A DNA stretch of 64,000 nucleotides from Alloactinosynnema sp. L-07 (GTDB lineage Bacteria; Actinomycetota; Actinomycetes; Mycobacteriales; Pseudonocardiaceae). Of the stretch, positions 1 to 9,000 are shown one piece after another (the first letter of the stretch is position 1; each line of letters opens with the position of its first letter). Below the pieces are notes generated by a model. It was not told the DNA's origin, did not search any database, and saw nothing but the letters and a program-made list of their open reading frames with translations. The translations under genes and the position numbers were made by a program. Location: contig NZ_LN850107.1 of assembly GCF_900070365.1 (NCBI RefSeq), positions 6,882,001-6,946,000 on the forward strand, in the 5' to 3' direction.

Positions 1-791
1 CCGCCCTGCTCGACGGGCACGGTGGCGACGTCGTCCTCGCCTACGCGATCGACGACGGGAAGGTTCACCTCGACGACCGCACCCTCGCCACGCTCACCGT
101 CCCCATCGAAGACGTCGAACGCGCCCGCGCGCGGGTCACCTCGTGGAAAAACCTCTCCCTGACCATCCCTGAGCCGAAGGTCGATCCCGCGCGCATCCGC
201 TCGGCGGTCCAGGAAGGCATCGAGGACGTCGTCACCCGGCTCACCCAGTCGTCGGACTCGTTCTCCCTGCCGACGTGGCGCAAGTGGTCGCGGATGATGA
301 CCGACAAGCGCAACAAGAAGGGATGGCCGCAGGTCTTCGCCGACGGCACCGGGCTGCTGCGCGCGCTCGCGTCGGTCTGGGAGGGAATCGAGCCCGTCGG
401 GATGTGCGGCGGCAACCAGCGCGGCCTGTTCGCCGACTTCCTGGATCAGGCCGCGGGCATCCTTGACCGTCCTGCGCTGCGCGACGAGGCCGAGCGGTGG
501 CGCGAGATCGCCGGGAAGTGGCACGTGCTGGCCGAGGCCGCCTTCCCCGCCGACATCCCCGCCGTCGCCCGCATCCGTGAGCTGACTGCGACAGTGTCTA
601 CAGCTGTCATCGACGGTGACGCGGGCCGCGACGAGTGCCGCGCGGCAGCCCAAGAGCTGTGGGACCTGCGCCAAGACGAGCCGTTCACCGAGGCGGAGGC
701 CATTTTCGCGGACATGGGACGCGCGCTGGCCGACATCCACGCCGCCGAGACGATGGCCGTCGGAATACTTGAGAGCGCAACTAAGTTGTAG
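1..791 (+). CDS. DUF4872 / BtrH-N-like protein, C-terminal part (5' truncated by window edge)
   Basis: The reading frame is open from base 3 to a TAG stop at 789-791, so about 262 C-terminal residues are present and the start lies outside the window. The visible part starts with a beta-rich stretch reading ALLDGHGGDVVLAYAIDDG, then a helical region (WRKWSRMMTDKRNKKGWP), then a long helix-rich tail ending GILESATKL. This layout resembles the DUF4872 half of BtrH-type proteins (butirosin biosynthesis protein H family), in which an N-terminal cysteine-peptidase-like fold precedes the helical domain. If so, the catalytic region is missing here. The assignment is from remembered pattern only; the substrate is unknown. 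The pirin gene follows 49 nt downstream with its own ribosome binding site. Confidence 0.5.
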   Translation, partial: ALLDGHGGDVVLAYAIDDGKVHLDDRTLATLTVPIEDVERARARVTSWKNLSLTIPEPKVDPARIRSAVQEGIEDVVTRLTQSSDSFSLPTWRKWSRMMTDKRNKKGWPQVFADGTGLLRALASVWEGIEPVGMCGGNQRGLFADFLDQAAGILDRPALRDEAERWREIAGKWHVLAEAAFPADIPAVARIRELTATVSTAVIDGDAGRDECRAAAQELWDLRQDEPFTEAEAIFADMGRALADIHAAETMAVGILESATKL

Positions 792-840
792 GGTTCAGTA
801 GGTCGTCGCCCGGGCGGCCGAGGAGTGAGAGGAGGCCGAG

Positions 841-1821
841 ATGCCTGCGATCACCGCCGACACCTTGACCTTGCCGCGGCTGCCCGAACTGCCCGAGTCG
901 GCCACCGACTGGCGCGGGGTCGGCAAGGTCGTCAAGGGCCAGAAGTTCTTCGAGGGCGAGGGCTTCCAGGTCCGTCGGCCGTTCCCGGGTGTCGACCTTC
1001 CCGACGCCGACCCGTTCCTGCTGCTCGACCAGATGGGTGCGGTCGAGTACGGGCCGGGCGAGGCCAAGGGGGCGCCGTGGCATCCCCACCGCGGGTTCGA
1101 GACCGTCACCTACATGATCGACGGCGCCATGCAGCACACCGACTCCATCGGCGGCGGCGGGCTGATCACCGACGGCTCCACCCAATGGATGACGGCGGGC
1201 GCGGGCATCCTGCACAACGAGATGCCCCCGCCGGAACTCATCGCCAAGGGCGGGCTGTTCCACGGCGTGCAACTGTGGGTCAACCTGCCGCGCTCGATGA
1301 AGATGACGCAGCCGCGCTACCAGGACATCGAGGCCCGCGACGCCAAGCTGCTCTCCAGCGACGACGGCGGCGCGCTGGTCCGCGTCATCGCGGGCGAGCT
1401 TGACGGGCACAAGGGCCCGGGGTCGACCTACACGCCGATCACGTACCTGCACGCCACGCTCACCGCGGGCGCGCGGCTGGCGATGCCGTGGCCCGCGGAC
1501 TTCACCGCGATGGTCTACGTGCTGTCCGGCCGCGGCACCGTCGGCGCCGAGCGGCGTCCGCTGGAGGAGGGCCACCTGGCCGTCTTCGGCCGCGGCGAGG
1601 CGCTGACCATGCGGGCCGCCGACACCCAGCCGGGCAACTCGCCGAGTTGGGAGATCCTGGTCCTGGGCGGCAAGCCGATCAACGAGCCGGTCGCGCGCTA
1701 CGGCCCGTTCGTGATGAACACGCGCCAGGAGATCCTGGACGCGTTCGACGACTACCAGGCGGGCAGGCTCGGGACCATCCCGGCCATCCACCGCACGAGT
1801 TCGGACGAGGAGCTGACATGA
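841..1821 (+). CDS. Pirin family protein
   Basis: The product has 326 residues. The ATG start is preceded by a purine-rich GAGGAGGCCGAG ribosome binding site. Pirins are bicupin proteins that bind one metal in the N-terminal cupin; some are quercetin dioxygenases and others are transcription cofactors. The expected ligands are visible: H81 and H83 in HPHRGFET, and H125 and E127 in LHNEMP, with the family spacing. The first cupin therefore looks metal-competent. The second cupin (about residues 180-300) lacks these ligands, as is usual. Its stop overlaps the next start (ATGA), so it is translationally coupled to the small TPR protein that follows. The physiological substrate cannot be read from the sequence. 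Confidence 0.9.
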   Translation: MPAITADTLTLPRLPELPESATDWRGVGKVVKGQKFFEGEGFQVRRPFPGVDLPDADPFLLLDQMGAVEYGPGEAKGAPWHPHRGFETVTYMIDGAMQHTDSIGGGGLITDGSTQWMTAGAGILHNEMPPPELIAKGGLFHGVQLWVNLPRSMKMTQPRYQDIEARDAKLLSSDDGGALVRVIAGELDGHKGPGSTYTPITYLHATLTAGARLAMPWPADFTAMVYVLSGRGTVGAERRPLEEGHLAVFGRGEALTMRAADTQPGNSPSWEILVLGGKPINEPVARYGPFVMNTRQEILDAFDDYQAGRLGTIPAIHRTSSDEELT

Positions 1822-2162
1822 CCCTGCTGGAGCAAGGTCGTCTTTACCGCGAGAGTGGCAACCCCTCGGTCGCCGCCCGCTACCTCGCCGAGGCGGCGGA
1901 GCAGGAGCCGGAGTCCCGCTCGGTGCTCACGGAACTGGCCCTGGCCTACTTCCAGTCCGCGTCGCTGGGCAAGGCCGAGGCGACGGCCCGGCGCCTGGTC
2001 GACCTGGACCCGTCGGACGCCTTCGCGTTGACCCTGCTCGGCCGCGCCCTGGCCAGGCAGAGCAAGCACGCCGAGGCGGTCCCGTACCTGCGACTCGCCG
2101 AGGCGATGCTGGGCACGCCGGACTCGGCGGACCTGCTGGCGGCGGCGGAAAGTCGCCGCTAG
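1818..2162 (+). CDS. Small tetratricopeptide-repeat protein
   Basis: The product has 114 residues. The ATG overlaps the pirin stop as ATGA, which fixes the start. The sequence is made of helix pairs with TPR spacing: residues about 9-32 (ARYLAEAAEQEP), 36-66 (ALAYFQSASLGKAEATARRL) and 70-103 (ALTLLGRALARQSKHAEAV), so roughly three repeats and little else. There is no signal peptide or membrane segment. It is probably a cytoplasmic protein-protein adaptor co-expressed with the pirin. No partner can be named. It converges with, and overlaps by 4 bp, the gene on the other strand. Confidence 0.75.
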   Translation: MTLLEQGRLYRESGNPSVAARYLAEAAEQEPESRSVLTELALAYFQSASLGKAEATARRLVDLDPSDAFALTLLGRALARQSKHAEAVPYLRLAEAMLGTPDSADLLAAAESRR

Positions 2163-2557
2163 CAGATCGGGGCGAGCACGCGGGCCAGTTCGGCGATGGT
2201 CTCGCGCAGCGCCACGAGGGAATTCTTGTGGTAGATCACCTGAATGCTGGAGAGCGGACGCTTGGCGTAGAGCTCGATCGGCCCGCGCGGTGCCGTTGGC
2301 AGCTGCACGGGCCGAAGCCCCAGCCGTGGTTGGGTTGATCCCACTGACAATCCGTTCACCTCGACCGCGATGTCGTCAGACAGGTGGTCATTCAATCGGG
2401 TGATCTTGTCGGCGTTGAGCAGCACGGCGTGAGCGTCTGTCGCACCGGGATAGACGGCGATGGTCTCCAGGTCGACCAGAAGGTCGAACACGGTCGTGCA
2501 AGGACCGTAGGCCGGCGTCATTCCTTTGACACACCAGCGACTGGCGAACTTGTGCAT
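2159..2557 (-). CDS. Hypothetical protein next to an XRE/DUF397 regulator
   Basis: The product has 132 residues from an ATG at 2557, chosen because AAGGGAGT lies upstream at normal spacing; the frame stays open further upstream to 2683. I do not recognise the family. The middle (VFDLLVDLETIAVYPGATDAHAVLLNADK) is mixed alpha/beta and the C-terminus (ALRETIAELARVLAPIC) is an amphipathic helix. No membrane segment is seen. It is divergent from the XRE regulator at 2690, and small unknown genes in this position are common around DUF5753/DUF397 regulator pairs in actinomycetes, so it may belong to that regulatory unit. Base composition here is somewhat less GC-extreme than in the neighbours. Confidence 0.6.
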   Translation of the reverse strand: MHKFASRWCVKGMTPAYGPCTTVFDLLVDLETIAVYPGATDAHAVLLNADKITRLNDHLSDDIAVEVNGLSVGSTQPRLGLRPVQLPTAPRGPIELYAKRPLSSIQVIYHKNSLVALRETIAELARVLAPIC

Positions 2558-2689
2558 ACGGACTCCCTTGTGGACCAGCGGTTTCCGGGAGTCAGAGTCG
2601 CCGACCCGTTTCCGTTTCCGGGCCGACGTGCGCGCACGGTGCGAGTGCGCACTGTGCGAGTTGTCGGTGTGCGGTGCGATCATCGGCCG

Positions 2690-3517
2690 GTGACGCGGAA
2701 GAAGCCGCCGTTTCTACGGCGACGCCTCGGGCGGAGGCTGGCGACTATGCGGGAACGCGCTGGTCTGACCATGGAGGAGGCTGCCGCTCGGCTGGAGAAG
2801 ACTCGGACGGCGGTGTCCCGGATCGAGAGTGGGGAGAGTCGGGTGGACATCCACCTGGCTCGGTCGATCATGGACCTGTACGACGATTGGAACGACGATC
2901 TGTTGGAGCAGGTCCGGGAGGCGATGAAGCCGAGATGGTTCCGCGCCTACGGCGTAGAGGACCACGGGTATGTGGACGTCGAGACAGAGGCGAGCGTCGT
3001 GTGCGAGTTCGCTGGCTTGAATCTGCCCGGGTTACTGCAGACAGAGCCGTACATGCGTGCGTTGCTCAAGACTGGCCGCCGCCGAACCCTCAAGGAACTG
3101 GACAACGACGTCGCAGTTCGCCGGATTCGGCAGAAGCGCCTTACCAGCGACGATGACCCGCTGGGACTGCGCGTGGTGGTGGATGAAGCCGCGCTCCATC
3201 GAAAGATCGGTGGAGCGAAGATCATGCGAGACCAGTTGGATCACATGGTTTTGGTGGCAGAGCTTCCATCGGTGACCTTGCAGGTGTTGCCGCTTGACAG
3301 CGGCCCTCACGATGCGATGAACGGGAGCTTCGCCCTGCTCGAATTCCCGCAGTCCGATGATCCGCAACTCCTGTTCATCGAGTACATCACCGGCTCGCTG
3401 CATATCGAGAACGCTGATGAGCTGCGGAAGGCTAGACTCGTGTTCGACCAGCTTCGCGCCCAGGCGCTTGGGCCTGCTGAGTCCATCGAGCTGATCAGCG
3501 AGCTAGCGAGGCGATAG
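2690..3517 (+). CDS. XRE-family regulator (HTH + DUF5753-like)
   Basis: The product has 275 residues from a GTG; the start was chosen so that the protein begins just before the helix-turn-helix, and other GTGs lie close upstream. Residues about 13-60 form the HTH (LATMRERAGLTMEEAAARL, then TAVSRIESGESR). The rest is the long C-terminal domain typical of Streptomyces-type XRE regulators: GLLQTEPYMRALL, a conserved RQKRL segment, VLPLDSGPHDAMNGSF and FIEYITGSLHIE. Members of this family pair with a small DUF397 protein and influence development or antibiotic production (WhiJ/AbaA-like pairs). The DUF397 gene starts 2 nt after its stop, so the pair is an operon. The ligand and DNA target are not known. 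Confidence 0.88.
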   Translation: MTRKKPPFLRRRLGRRLATMRERAGLTMEEAAARLEKTRTAVSRIESGESRVDIHLARSIMDLYDDWNDDLLEQVREAMKPRWFRAYGVEDHGYVDVETEASVVCEFAGLNLPGLLQTEPYMRALLKTGRRRTLKELDNDVAVRRIRQKRLTSDDDPLGLRVVVDEAALHRKIGGAKIMRDQLDHMVLVAELPSVTLQVLPLDSGPHDAMNGSFALLEFPQSDDPQLLFIEYITGSLHIENADELRKARLVFDQLRAQALGPAESIELISELARR

Positions 3518-3519
3518 CG

Positions 3520-3741
3520 GTGATCTGGCGTAAGAGCAGCCGTAGCGGCAATGGCAGCAACAGCAACTGTGTCGAAGTGGCCTGGCGTAAGAGCAGCCGC
3601 AGCGGCAATGGCAACAACGACAACTGTGTCGAGGTTGCTTCCATCCCTCCGGGCACCGCCGTGCGCGACTCCAAGAACCCCGATGGCGGTCAGCTCTCCG
3701 TCCCCACCGCAGAGTGGCGCTCCTTCCTTTCCACCCTGTGA
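3520..3741 (+). CDS. DUF397 protein with duplicated core
   Basis: The product has 73 residues from a GTG directly after the XRE gene. DUF397 proteins are 60-75 residue partners of XRE/DUF5753 regulators. They normally read W-x-K-SS-S-x-x-G-x-NCVEVA once, then a short strand with RDSK. Here the first half occurs twice in tandem (residues 3-21 and 22-40), each copy starting WRKSSRSGNG and ending NCVEVA. The C-terminal half is normal (AVRDSKNPDGGQLSVPTAEW). The length still falls within the usual range, so the duplication may replace a usual N-terminal extension. The stop overlaps the GTG of the hydrolase gene (GTGA). Confidence 0.88.
   Translation: MIWRKSSRSGNGSNSNCVEVAWRKSSRSGNGNNDNCVEVASIPPGTAVRDSKNPDGGQLSVPTAEWRSFLSTL
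3526..3639 (+). repeat. 57-bp in-frame direct tandem repeat inside the DUF397 gene
   Basis: Copy 1 (3526-3582) and copy 2 (3583-3639) are directly adjacent and have equal length. They differ at a few positions only, for example AGCCGTAGC versus AGCCGCAGC and a run of serine versus asparagine/aspartate codons. Because 57 is a multiple of three the frame is kept. The differences show the duplication is not extremely recent. Confidence 0.9.
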
Positions 3742-4523
3742 GCCGCCACCAGGCCGTCACCTTCACCGGCAGCGGCGGCGAAACCCTCTCCGGCGTCCTC
3801 GACCTCCCGCCCAAGGCGCCCGAGGCCTACGCCCTCTTCGCCCACTGCTTCACCGGTGGCAAGGACTACCAAGCCACCCGCCGCGTCTCTCGCGCGCTCA
3901 CCGACCGTGGTCTCGCCGTTCTCCGGTTCGACTTCACCGGCATCGGCGACTCCGGGGGTGATTTCGCCCACGCCACCTTCACCTCCAACGTCGCCGACAT
4001 CGTCCGCGCCGCTGATCACCTGCGCGAACACTTCGCCGCGCCTGACCTGATCATCGGGCACTCACTCGGTGGCGCCGCCGTTCTCGCCGCGACCGCCGAC
4101 ATCCCCGAAATCAAAGCCGTGGCGACCATCGGGGCGCCCAGTGACCCGGCGCATGTCTCCCATCTTTTCGAGCACGCCGTCGGCGACATCGAGGCCACCG
4201 GGGAGGCCGAGGTCGAGCTCGCGGGCCGCTGGTTCCGCATCCGCCGGGAGTTCCTCGAAGACCTCCGTGAACAGCGCCAAGCCGAACGGATCGCCAGGCT
4301 GGACCGGCCTTTGCTCGTCCTGCACTCTCCTGACGACGAGATCGTCGACATCGGCAACGCCGCCGCGATCTACGGCGCCGCGCGTCATCCGAAGTCGTTC
4401 ATCTCGCTCGACGGGGCCGATCACCTGCTCACCTCGCCCGTGCAGGCCAAGCGGGTCGCGCAGCTGATCGCCGCCTGGGCCGATCCCTATCTGCCGGAGT
4501 CGTTCACTCCCGAGATCGACTAG
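3738..4523 (+). CDS. Alpha/beta hydrolase
   Basis: The product has 261 residues from a GTG at 3738 that overlaps the DUF397 stop (GTGA). It has the alpha/beta-hydrolase layout: an HCFTGG turn near residue 37, an RFDFTGIGDS strand-turn near 65, the nucleophile elbow GHSLGG near 105, an acid in HSPDDEIV near 200 and a histidine in GADHLL near 231. It resembles the hydrolase half of actinobacterial proteins that elsewhere are fused to OsmC, but no OsmC domain follows here. It is cytoplasmic (no signal peptide). Translational coupling to a regulator pair suggests co-expression, but the substrate is unknown. Confidence 0.85.
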   Translation: MSRHQAVTFTGSGGETLSGVLDLPPKAPEAYALFAHCFTGGKDYQATRRVSRALTDRGLAVLRFDFTGIGDSGGDFAHATFTSNVADIVRAADHLREHFAAPDLIIGHSLGGAAVLAATADIPEIKAVATIGAPSDPAHVSHLFEHAVGDIEATGEAEVELAGRWFRIRREFLEDLREQRQAERIARLDRPLLVLHSPDDEIVDIGNAAAIYGAARHPKSFISLDGADHLLTSPVQAKRVAQLIAAWADPYLPESFTPEID

Positions 4524-4765
4524 AAGATCGGCATTGGTCTACTTGACCGGGTCGGGCTCTGCGCGGTAAAGATCGGCACTGACCAGCGAAAACCCGCTGT
4601 GACCAGTTGGTAACAGTCCGGGTCGCCTTCTTCTGGGGGGTTGCGCGCCGCCCGATTGGGCTGAAAGAGTGAGGGGAGCTATTCCCGGCCGGCACGCTGT
4701 GGGATTCCCTGTGAGCAACCTCGATGCTCTTCCGAACGGCGGCCGCCTTTAGGAAGGTTGCCTTC
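4524..4765. other. Intergenic region upstream of the 63-residue gene
   Basis: There is no convincing ORF here. An AAGATCGGCA sequence occurs twice (about 4522 and 4568). A purine-rich stretch with AGGAAGG lies before the downstream start. It presumably holds the promoter of the small gene, but no clear -35/-10 pair could be chosen. Confidence 0.4.
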
Positions 4766-4957
4766 ATGACGCTTGCCCACGAGGCCGCCCCCACGGTGGG
4801 ACGGATCGCCGCCGCGCGCGAGATCGAGTCGATGCACAACGCTGAGCAGTGCCACCGCGCCGCTCGCACCGTCGCCGACCACGCCGCCGACGCCACCGAC
4901 TGCCTGCGCCTGCTGGAAATGCTCGGCCTGGATCCCGCCACCGTGAAGGGGTTCTAG
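4766..4957 (+). CDS. Small conserved-type hypothetical protein
   Basis: The product has 63 residues. The ATG at 4766 was preferred to an in-frame ATG at 4724 because AGGAAGG sits 8 nt upstream of it. The sequence is helical and polar with histidines and two cysteines (EIESMHNAEQCHRAARTVADHA, DCLRLLEMLGLDP). I recognise the style from other actinomycete genomes but know no function. The gene has a 242-nt upstream region, and its TAG stop lies inside a palindrome shared with the convergent gene. Confidence 0.6.
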   Translation: MTLAHEAAPTVGRIAAAREIESMHNAEQCHRAARTVADHAADATDCLRLLEMLGLDPATVKGF

Positions 4958-4966
4958 CACTAGAAC
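4951..4966. terminator. Palindrome holding the stop codons of two convergent genes
   Basis: GTTCTAG-CA-CTAGAAC is a perfect 7-bp inverted repeat with a 2-nt centre. The TAG of the upstream gene (4955-4957) and the TAG of the convergent gene (4960-4962 on the minus strand) are symmetric within it. It may act as a short bidirectional terminator with the flanking GGG and CC, but it lacks a U-tract. Confidence 0.35.
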
Positions 4967-5268
4967 AACCCGGATTCCGCCCCCCAGCGGTACTCCTTCA
5001 GATCGACCTTCTCCCCGTTGGCCAAGACGCCCTCCCCGCGCAGCAGCTCCAACTGCTCGCGGGCGAGGTGCGGGGCCGGGGTCCCGTTGGCCCGCAACAC
5101 CCGGTGCCAGGGCAGGTCGTGCCCGTCCTCGGACAAGATCCGCCCGATCAGCCGCGGTGATGGCGCCCGCGCGATGTCGGCTATATCTCCGTAGGTGGCC
5201 ACGCGGCCTGCGGGGATCGATCGCACCGCCTCGCGCACGCGCTCGTGCATGGCCTCGTCAACGGTCAT
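4960..5268 (-). CDS. Alkyltransferase-like protein (MGMT family, no catalytic cysteine)
   Basis: The product has 102 residues, the size of the DNA-binding domain of O6-methylguanine-DNA methyltransferase. It has the recognition helix region (IPAGRVATYGDIA) and the arginine finger (SPRLIGRIL). The alkyl-accepting motif PCHRV is PWHRV here, so a tryptophan replaces the catalytic cysteine. That is the signature of alkyltransferase-like (ATL) proteins, which bind and bend O6-alkylguanine DNA and flag it for nucleotide excision repair instead of repairing it. A homologous gene (Rv3204) sits beside lipV in M. tuberculosis, matching this neighbourhood. The start overlaps the stop of the hydrolase gene upstream (ATGA), so the two are coupled. 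Confidence 0.88.
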   Translation of the reverse strand: MTVDEAMHERVREAVRSIPAGRVATYGDIADIARAPSPRLIGRILSEDGHDLPWHRVLRANGTPAPHLAREQLELLRGEGVLANGEKVDLKEYRWGAESGLF

Positions 5269-6029
5269 CGCGCGAACCCGTCGATCAGTTCCGCCGTGGC
5301 CGCCGGGTCCTCCAGGTACAGCATGTGTCCGAGGTCCAGCCCCACGTGCCGGAACTCGTCACCCAGGGCGAACTTGCACGCCTTGACGAAATCAGGTCCC
5401 ACGAACGCCTCCCGTGTCGCCTCCACCAGCAGGGTCGGCAGGCCGGGCAGCGGCAGGACCGGCGCGCGGCACATCTCGCTCCACGCGGTGATCACCGCGG
5501 CCGGGCTGTAGCGGGGCCGCCAGGTCCCGTCGACCTCGACCCAGTTCGCGGCCACCTCTTCCTCGATGTGCTCCTCTGGCTCACCCGGCCAGTCGTGCCG
5601 CTGGGTCGCCAGCGCCTCGCCGCGGTCGGCGCGGATGACCTCCGCGGTCTGCGCGTACTCCAGCGCCTGTTCAGGCTTGACGTTCACCGCCGGGTCCAGC
5701 AGCACCAGCCTGCCGACCCGCCGCGGCGCCAGGTGCGCCAGGTGCAGTGCCACCAACCCACCGTAGGAATGCCCCACCACGGTGGTCTTGTCGAGGCCGC
5801 GCGAGTCCAGCACCCGCAGCAGATCCGCGGCGTGCTGTTCCAGCGTCCACGGCGGCAGCCGGTCCGACAGGCCGTGTCCGCGCAGGTCAGGGGCGATCAC
5901 GTGGTAGCCGCGCAGCAGCGTTTCGGCCAGCCTGCGGAACCGCGCGCCGTGCCCGCAGACGCCGTGCAGCATCAGCAGCGGGGGCGAGTCGACTGGTCCG
6001 TACGAGTGCACGTGTAAAGCGTCCGACAT
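5265..6029 (-). CDS. Alpha/beta hydrolase, LipV-like
   Basis: The product has 254 residues from the ATG at 6029; upstream in-frame ATGs at 6041 and 6089 are possible. It shows a full alpha/beta-hydrolase set: oxyanion HGVCGHG near residue 21, DLRGHGLSD near 52, nucleophile GHSYGG near 85, and a histidine in LGHMLY near 235. There is no signal peptide. By position (divergent from adnA, followed by the MGMT-like gene) it corresponds to Rv3203 (lipV) of M. tuberculosis, an esterase/lipase. Here it forms a two-gene minus-strand operon with the ATL gene. The natural ester is unknown. Confidence 0.85.
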   Translation of the reverse strand: MSDALHVHSYGPVDSPPLLMLHGVCGHGARFRRLAETLLRGYHVIAPDLRGHGLSDRLPPWTLEQHAADLLRVLDSRGLDKTTVVGHSYGGLVALHLAHLAPRRVGRLVLLDPAVNVKPEQALEYAQTAEVIRADRGEALATQRHDWPGEPEEHIEEEVAANWVEVDGTWRPRYSPAAVITAWSEMCRAPVLPLPGLPTLLVEATREAFVGPDFVKACKFALGDEFRHVGLDLGHMLYLEDPAATAELIDGFAR

Positions 6030-6080
6030 GAGCCGGATCATGCCATCCGGGCGTGCCGCGTCGAAGGCTGTCACCCCGAC

Positions 6081-9000
6081 GTGATGCAATCGGGTGTGGC
6101 CGCAGGGAAGACTCCGCTAGCGCCGCGACTGGTCCGCCGACCGGCCGCCGCGCGGCAGGCCGCGCAGTGGGGTGAGGATGCCCAGCGGGTGCTCGCGGGC
6201 GCCGACGGGTTCGTCCGCGTTCTCGGTGGTCCCGGCACCGGCAAGACCACCCTGCTGGCCGAGGTCGCCGCCGACCGAGTTCTCCGCGGCGGGGTCGACC
6301 CGGAACAGCTCCTCGTGCTCACGGGCAGCCGCCGCGCCGCGACCGACCTGCGCTCCCGGATCACCGCACTGCTCACCGACCCCGACGGCGGGGTGTCCCG
6401 CACGGTCCGCGAGCCGCTGGTCCGCACCGTGCACTCCTACGCCTTCGCCGTGCTGCGCATCCAGGCGATGCTGCACGACGAACCCGGCCCCCGCCTGCTC
6501 ACCGGGCCCGAACAGGACACGGTGATCCGCGAGCTGCTCGAAGGCGACGTCGAGTTCGGCGGCAAGTACTGGCCGGAGCGGCTGCGGCCCGCGCTGGGCG
6601 TCGCGGGGTTCGCCGAGGAGCTGCGCGACCTGCTGCTGCGCGCCGCCGAACGCGGACTCGGCCCGGAAGACCTGATCACCCTGGGCAAACGCGAGGACCG
6701 CGACGAGTGGGTCGCCGCTGGTCGGTTCGGGCGCCAGTACGAGGAAGTCACGCTGCTGCACGGCGCCTCCGACAGCGCCATCGCGCACACCACCGCCCCC
6801 GCGCTCGACGCCGCCGAACTCGTCGCCTCCGCGCTGCTCGCCTTCGAGACCGACGACGAGCTTCTCGCCGCCGAACGCGCCCGCGTGCGTTATCTGCTGG
6901 TCGACGACGCCCAACACCTCGACCCGCTGCAATACCGCCTGCTGCATCGGCTGGGCAGCGCGGCCAAGGAGTTCGTCGTCGCGGGCGACCCCGACCAGTC
7001 GATCTTCTCCTTCCGCGGCGCCGATCCCGGGCTGCTGCGCGACGCCGAGCCCCAGGGCGGCACGATCGTGCTCACCCCCGGTCGCCGGATGGCCCCGGCC
7101 GTCCGCCGCGCGGTCTCCCAGCTCGCGGCCCGACTCCCCGGCGCGGGTCAGCGCCGGGTCGACAAGTCCCGCGACAAGGGCGGGACCGTCCTGGTCCGGC
7201 TGCACGCGTCCTCGGCGGCGGAGGCGGGCTGGGTCGCCGACCAGCTGCGCCGCGCGCACCTGCTCGACGGGATCCCGTGGTCGGAGATGGCGGTGCTGGT
7301 CCGGTCCGCGACGCGTTCGGTGCCGGTGCTGCACCGCGCGCTGGCGGCGGCCGGAGTGCCGGTGGCGGCTCCGGGCGACGAACTTCCGCTGGCCCAGCAA
7401 CCCGCCGTGCGGCCGTTCCTCGCGTTGCTGCGCTGCGCCGCCGTTCCCGCGCTGCTCGACCCGGCGATGGCGGCGATGCTGCTGTCGTCGCAGCTCGGCG
7501 GGGCCGACCCGCTGGCCCTGCGGCGGCTGCGGCGCGGCCTGCGTCGGCTCGAACAGGCCGCGGGCGGCGACAAGTCCAGCGACGAGCTGCTGGTCGAGGT
7601 CCTCACCGACGACGACCGGCTCACCGCGCTGGAGCCCGCCGAGGTCGGCCCGGTGCGGCGGGTGTCGACCCTGCTTTCCGCCGCCCGCAAGGGAATCGCC
7701 GAGGGCGTCGGCCTCGAACAGATTCTGTGGGACGTGTGGCAGGGCAGCGGCTTGGAGACGCGCTGGGTGGCCACGGCGGCGCGCGGCGGGCCGGTCGGCG
7801 CGCAGGCCGACCGCGACCTCGACGCGATCGTCGCGCTGTTCCACACCGCCGAGCGCTACGCCGACCGGCTGCCCGGCTCCGGTGTCGCCAACTTCGCCGA
7901 CCACCTGATCGGCCACCGCATCGCGGGCGACACGCTCGCCGCTTCGGCGCCGCACGGCGAGGCCGTGTCGGTGCTCACCGCGCACGCCGCGGCCGGTCGC
8001 GAGTGGACAGTCGTGGCGGTTCCCGGTGTCCAGGAGGGTGCCTGGCCCGACCTGCGCCTGCGCGGCTCACTGCTCGGCGTTGAACGGCTGGTCGACCTGC
8101 TGGCCGGGGTCGACCACTCCGAGACCCTGTCCGCGACAGCCCCTTTGCTCGCGGAGGAACGCAGGCTGCTGCTCGTCGCCGCGTCCCGCGCGCGCGGAAA
8201 GCTCATGGTCAGCGCCGTTCGCGGCGAGGAGGAACAGCCGTCGCGGTTCCTCGCCGAGCTGTCCGGCGTCGAGGCCACCGACCCGGAGGCCGAGTCGCTC
8301 ATCCCGGTCGCCGAGCAGGAACGCGCGCTCGTGCTGGCCGACCTGGTGGGCGAGCTGCGCCAGGTCGTCTGCGACAACGGCGCCGACCGCGCACGCCGGG
8401 CGCTGGCCGCGCGCCAGCTCGCCCGGCTCGCCGAGGCGAACGTGCCCGGCGCGAACCCGGACAACTGGTACGGGCTGCCCGAGCTGTCGAGCCTGATGCC
8501 GTTGCGCGGCAAAGGTGAGCCGGTGCGGGTGTCACCGTCCACAGTGGAGATTCTGGCCAAGTGCCCGCTGCGGTGGGTGGTCGAGCGGCACGGCGGACAG
8601 GACCCGGTCGAACTCGCCGCCGTCACCGGGACCCTGGTACACGCCTTGGCCCAAGCCGCCGCGTCCGGCGCCACGCGCGAGGAGCTGATGTCCGAGTTGG
8701 ACAAGGCGTGGTCCCAGGTCGACGCGGGTGCGCCGTGGTTCTCTCGGCGGGAACAGCAGCGTGTGCGCGCGATGGTCGACACGTTCCTGACCTGGGTCCG
8801 CGACACCCGCGGCGAACTGACCCAGGTCGCCGTCGAGCGTGATGTGTCGGTCGATTTGCCCGACGGTGTCACCGTGCGCGGCCGGGTCGACCGGCTGGAG
8901 GCCGACAACGAGGGCCGCCCGGTGATCGTGGACATCAAGACCGGCAAGCAACCGATCAGCGTTGACGACGCGAACGCCCACCCGCAGCTGGCCGTTTATC

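Noticed and set aside
2384..2689. Upstream extension of the XRE regulator by about 100 codons
   Set aside because: It would run through the divergent gene and its ribosome binding site and adds no recognisable domain.
3526..3639. The DUF397 repeat as an attachment or recombination site
   Set aside because: It is in frame inside a coding sequence, no integrase is near, and the copies encode the known DUF397 motif.
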